Shown: positions 5,361 through 5,405 of the stretch, piece after piece
Layout of the letters: every line of letters starts with the position of its first letter
Position numbering within the stretch: the first letter of the stretch is position 1
Origin: Candidatus Bipolaricaulota bacterium
Lineage (GTDB): Bacteria; Bipolaricaulota; Bipolaricaulia; UBA7950; UBA9294
NCBI GenBank assembly: GCA_020350845.1
Contig: CP070725.1
Location: 1,018,482 to 1,023,886, forward strand
Reading direction: 5' to 3'
Length of the DNA stretch: 5,405 nt
Position numbers and translations under genes: made by a program
The notes under the pieces: generated by a model
Seen by the model: only the letters and a program-made list of their open reading frames with translations
Database searches by the model: none
Told to the model about the DNA's origin: nothing

Positions 5361-5405
5361 TCCTAAAAAGGACTGAGGCCGTTGTAGGCATCATGGAGCG
5401 CGATC

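Overview
This window looks like a piece of a GC-rich genome from an uncultured, probably anaerobic or facultative bacterium. Most of it is roughly 65% GC with G/C-ending codons. It carries a TRAP-transporter accessory protein (TatT type), a CapA-type protein, a DUF2087 protein, a TIGR04076-type protein and the C-terminal part of a tungsten-dependent aldehyde ferredoxin oxidoreductase (AOR). I cannot assign a phylum from the sequence alone. No rRNA, tRNA, CRISPR array or insertion sequence was recognised.

Layout. On the minus strand at the left, a TatT-like periplasmic protein (336-1217) overlaps by an ATGA junction an unrecognised exported protein that runs off the left edge (1-339). Upstream of these and in the same direction lies a CapA-family protein (1295-2350), only 77 bases before the tatT-like ATG, so the three may be cotranscribed. 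A 156-base divergent gap separates capA from a small plus-strand DUF2087 protein (2507-2791). A non-coding stretch of 523 bases (2792-3314) follows. It is rich in inverted repeats, including a 10-bp perfect repeat and a 12-bp bulged hairpin, and may hold a structured RNA or 3' UTR elements.

On the right, two minus-strand genes abut exactly (TGA followed directly by ATG). The upstream one (3900-5348) is a chimera. Its first ~130 codons encode the N-terminal GroES-like half of a zinc-type alcohol dehydrogenase/quinone oxidoreductase (MDR family). The rest is the C-terminal two thirds of an AOR, with the CxxCxxxC plus distal Cys cluster ligands but without the AOR N-terminal domain. The join is in frame, sits inside a motif both families share (TFEGAA...), and coincides with a drop to about 50% GC. 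The downstream gene (3315-3899) is a tandem duplication of the TIGR04076 domain.

The most important observation is this junction at about 4947-4976. It is either an assembly chimera near a contig end or a real microhomology-mediated fusion. In either case, annotating 3900-5348 as a normal dehydrogenase or a normal AOR would be misleading. No complete new defence or metabolic system is visible. The doubled TIGR04076 protein coupled to AOR, the unknown partner of TatT and the structured gap are the leads worth following.
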